Both the position numbers and the translations under genes were made by a program. Source: an uncultured Corynebacterium sp. (GTDB lineage Bacteria > Actinomycetota > Actinomycetes > Mycobacteriales > Mycobacteriaceae). Taken from it: a stretch of 7,717 bases of DNA. Positions 5,923 to 7,717 of this stretch are shown piece by piece (position 1 is the stretch's first letter; every line of letters begins with the position of its first letter). The stretch lies in contig NZ_CALUAK010000100.1 in NCBI RefSeq assembly GCF_943914015.1, positions 2,010-9,726 of the forward strand, written 5' to 3'. A model generated the notes under the pieces. The model was given only the letters and a program-made list of their open reading frames with translations, made no database searches and was not told the origin of the DNA.

Positions 5923-6845
5923 ACCAGAAACATCCCCGCCAGCGGCAGTCCGAAGAACATGACGGCGAGGAAGACACCGAGGCGCAGCGGGGTGGCGTGA
6001 CGGGAGCAGGCGCGGGCAAGCGAGAGGAACATATCGGGGAAGAGGAACACGAGAAGCGTGGTGGCCAGGTTGAACACCAGGTGCAGCATGGCGCCCTCGC
6101 TGTTGCCCGTGCGGGCGACAAATAGCACCGCCGTGGAGCAGGTGCCCAGGTTCGCACCGGAAATGAACCGCAACAGCCGACGAGCAGACACCGCGCGGAC
6201 GGCGGCCATGGGGACTGCGGCGGCGGTGATCGCCGTGGAGGACTGCAGCACGGCAGCGAGCCCAAACCCCACCCAGAACCCGACGTGCCCGGTTTGGCCG
6301 GCGGAAATGAGGACGCGCAGCTGCAGGGTGATGACGCGGATCGCCACGTACAGCACAACGATCCCGACGAGCGCCCACACCCAGTGAATGCGGGGGATGG
6401 GGTGCAAATCCGAGGGCGGGAGGGCGGAGATGAAGGGGATGAACAGCAGCACGCCGATGGCATTCATCCAGAAGTGGAGGAAGAAGGCGGTGGTGGCGCG
6501 TCGGAAAGAATGGCGGAACATGAGCGCCACCACACCGGCGGTGAAGCACGTGCCGATGTTCGCGCCGAGGACGACGGTGCCGGACCCCATGATGGTGACA
6601 AACGAGGATGATTGGGTGATCGCGGCGGCGATGATGCCGGTGGCCAGGGTGCCGTCGGAAAGCACAGACTCGGCGACGGAGGCGAGCCCCATGGACATGA
6701 GCGTGATCGCACCGATGAGGGCGCACGTCGCCACGAAGATGATGAACCACCGTACGGCGGCACCGGCGGGGGTGAACAAGACGTCGCGGCCGGTGCTGCG
6801 ACGTTGAACCGTGCCGATGGGGGCGTACGTGGTGGGCATATCCAT
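5919..6845 (-). CDS. Na+/phosphate cotransporter family protein (PF02690 type)
   Basis: Membrane transporter of 308 residues of the Na/Pi cotransporter II family. It shows the family's two-fold repeat: QSSS (78-81) with GANIGT (94-99), and QSST (201-204) with GANLGT (230-235). These are the paired substrate/ion-binding elements. About eight to nine hydrophobic segments are visible (e.g. 33-56, 67-76, 86-109, 120-141, 155-178, 186-200, 252-270, 288-307). There is no C-terminal PhoU-like domain, so this is a short form. Transport of phosphate with sodium is the family role; the substrate is not proven. It follows the cardiolipin synthase gene by 15 bases in the same orientation. ATG 6845 lacks a well-placed ribosome site; ATG 6839 (third residue) lies seven bases after TACAGT and could be a leaderless start. 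Its stop overlaps the stop of the convergent PIN-like gene. Confidence 0.85.
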   Translation of the reverse strand: MDMPTTYAPIGTVQRRSTGRDVLFTPAGAAVRWFIIFVATCALIGAITLMSMGLASVAESVLSDGTLATGIIAAAITQSSSFVTIMGSGTVVLGANIGTCFTAGVVALMFRHSFRRATTAFFLHFWMNAIGVLLFIPFISALPPSDLHPIPRIHWVWALVGIVVLYVAIRVITLQLRVLISAGQTGHVGFWVGFGLAAVLQSSTAITAAAVPMAAVRAVSARRLLRFISGANLGTCSTAVLFVARTGNSEGAMLHLVFNLATTLLVFLFPDMFLSLARACSRHATPLRLGVFLAVMFFGLPLAGMFLV

Positions 6846-6846
6846 A

Positions 6847-6852
6847 ACTGTA
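6847..6852 (-). promoter_or_regulatory. Possible -10 box for the Na/Pi cotransporter gene
   Basis: TACAGT on the minus strand fits TANANT and lies seven bases before ATG 6839, which would give a leaderless message. A second TACAGT lies 17 bases upstream, across the stop codon of the preceding gene. Readthrough from the cardiolipin synthase gene is equally possible. Confidence 0.35.
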
Positions 6853-6860
6853 CGGCTACC

Positions 6861-7717
6861 TCACTGTAAGGCGGAAGTGAGGCGGAGGGCGTTGTCCAAC
6901 CAGCGGCGCGGGAACGAGCGCGTGGACCATTCCTCCTCCGTCAGCTGGTGCGACACGGACAGGTATTCCTCGGTGAGCGCCATAAGCTCCTCCGTGAGTT
7001 TGCCCATCGCCATCAGCGAGATCTCGTAGTTGAGGCCGAAGGAGCGCATGTCCATGTTGGAGGAGCCGAACACGCACACGGTTGGCGGGCCGTCTTCCCC
7101 CGGGTCGACGAGCACGTACTTGGTGTGCAGCACGTAGGGCATGGGGTATTGGTAGATTTCCACGCCGGCGTCGAGGAGGTTTTGGTAGTAGGAGCACTGG
7201 GTGTGATGGACCATGAACTGGTCGGCTTTCTCGTTGACCAGGAGTTGCACCTTGACGCCGCGGTAGGCGGCAGAGGTGACGGCGTCGAGAAGCGAGGAGT
7301 CGGGGATGAAGTACGGGGAGCACAAAACGAGCCGGTGCTTGGCGTTGTGCACGACGGAGTTGAACAGCCGCAGGTTCGGGTCTGCGGTGTAGCCGGGGCC
7401 GGAGGGCACGAGCTGCATGACGTCCTCGCCGGCGGGTTCCTCGTGTTCGGTGTATTCCACAACTTCTCCGGATTCCGAGTACCAGTCGGTGGCGAACACC
7501 ATCGTCAGCGTGGAGACGACGGGGCCGGACAGTTCCACCATGGCGTCCACCCAGGCGCGATCGGAATGGCGCTGCAGCGCCTTGCGGTAGCTGCGCTCGA
7601 TCATGTTTTGCGACCCCATGAACGCCACCTGGTTGTCCACCACCACGAGCTTGCGGTGGTTGCGGAGATCGGGGCGACGGAACCGCCACTTGAACGGCTG
7701 CAACGGCAGCATAGGGC
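6861..7717 (-). CDS. cls: Cardiolipin synthase / phospholipase D family protein (5' end outside window)
   Basis: C-terminal 285 or so residues of a phospholipase D superfamily enzyme; the N-terminus lies beyond the right edge and the ATG at 7712 is only an internal Met. Both HKD motifs are present. The first is NHRKLVVVD, with His, Lys and Asp at 19, 21 and 26 counted from the Met at 7712; the second is HTKYVLVD at 196-203. Downstream of these are the conserved GSQN and GSSNMDMRSFGLNYE segments. RPDLRNHRK and SPYFIPD are typical of bacterial cardiolipin synthases, which join two phosphatidylglycerols, or PG and CDP-diacylglycerol, into cardiolipin at the inner membrane. The expected N-terminal membrane helices are outside the window. 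The Na/Pi cotransporter gene follows within 15-21 bases, so the two may be cotranscribed. A related PLD-type phospholipase is the less likely alternative. Confidence 0.88.
   Translation of the reverse strand, partial: PMLPLQPFKWRFRRPDLRNHRKLVVVDNQVAFMGSQNMIERSYRKALQRHSDRAWVDAMVELSGPVVSTLTMVFATDWYSESGEVVEYTEHEEPAGEDVMQLVPSGPGYTADPNLRLFNSVVHNAKHRLVLCSPYFIPDSSLLDAVTSAAYRGVKVQLLVNEKADQFMVHHTQCSYYQNLLDAGVEIYQYPMPYVLHTKYVLVDPGEDGPPTVCVFGSSNMDMRSFGLNYEISLMAMGKLTEELMALTEEYLSVSHQLTEEEWSTRSFPRRWLDNALRLTSALQ

Noticed and set aside
5728..6750. A 340-codon minus-strand frame overlapping the Na/Pi transporter
   Set aside because: His/Arg-rich low-complexity product in a shadow frame; the neighbouring frame carries both QSS motifs and the GAN(I/L)GT motifs.
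1..7717. CRISPR arrays, tRNA or rRNA genes, insertion sequences, integrase or att-like direct repeats
   Set aside because: Reading both strands gave no regularly spaced repeats, no tRNA-like cloverleaf, no transposase or integrase product, and no obvious direct repeats flanking the 4118-5922 cassette.

Overview
The window looks like chromosomal DNA of a Corynebacterium or close relative in the Mycobacteriales. The main clue is the order glnH–glnX with a divergent mutT, which I recall as conserved next to pknG in mycobacteria and corynebacteria. The core genes are GC-rich (43 of 60 bases in 1021-1080). Several genes have TANNNT -10 boxes placed so that transcripts would begin at or near the start codon, as is common in this group. 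The genus assignment is inference; no rRNA or other marker is present.

Layout: positions 1-1839 (minus strand) hold glnX followed by the 5' part of glnH, overlapping by four bases. They encode a four-helix membrane protein and its lipoprotein partner, the sensor pair thought to signal amino-acid availability to the kinase PknG, whose gene would be expected just left of the window. A 47-bp gap holds two apparently overlapping divergent promoters. To the right, on the plus strand, come a Nudix hydrolase (mutT-like), an ABC-2 type exporter ATPase and its permease, closed by a good intrinsic terminator at 4087-4117.

Positions 4118-5922 form a compact cassette that differs from its surroundings. 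Base composition drops in its 3' part (27 of 60 bases GC in 5521-5580), and it has its own promoter, a striking inverted-repeat operator, and three tightly packed genes: an XRE-family repressor, an ImmA/IrrE-type zinc peptidase and a PIN-domain-like protein. The PIN-like gene needs two frame changes to be read through, so it is either a decayed toxin/effector or carries sequencing errors. Its stop codon overlaps the stop codon of the next, convergent gene. The cassette resembles a toxin-antitoxin or stress-derepressed module: repressor, peptidase that may cleave it, nuclease effector.

Positions 5919-7717 (minus strand) return to core-type GC-rich genes: a 5'-truncated cardiolipin synthase/phospholipase D family gene followed by a Na+/phosphate cotransporter family gene 15-21 bp downstream.

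The strongest candidate for something unusual is the XRE–ImmA–PIN cassette with its operator and broken effector. The two flanking blocks are ordinary.
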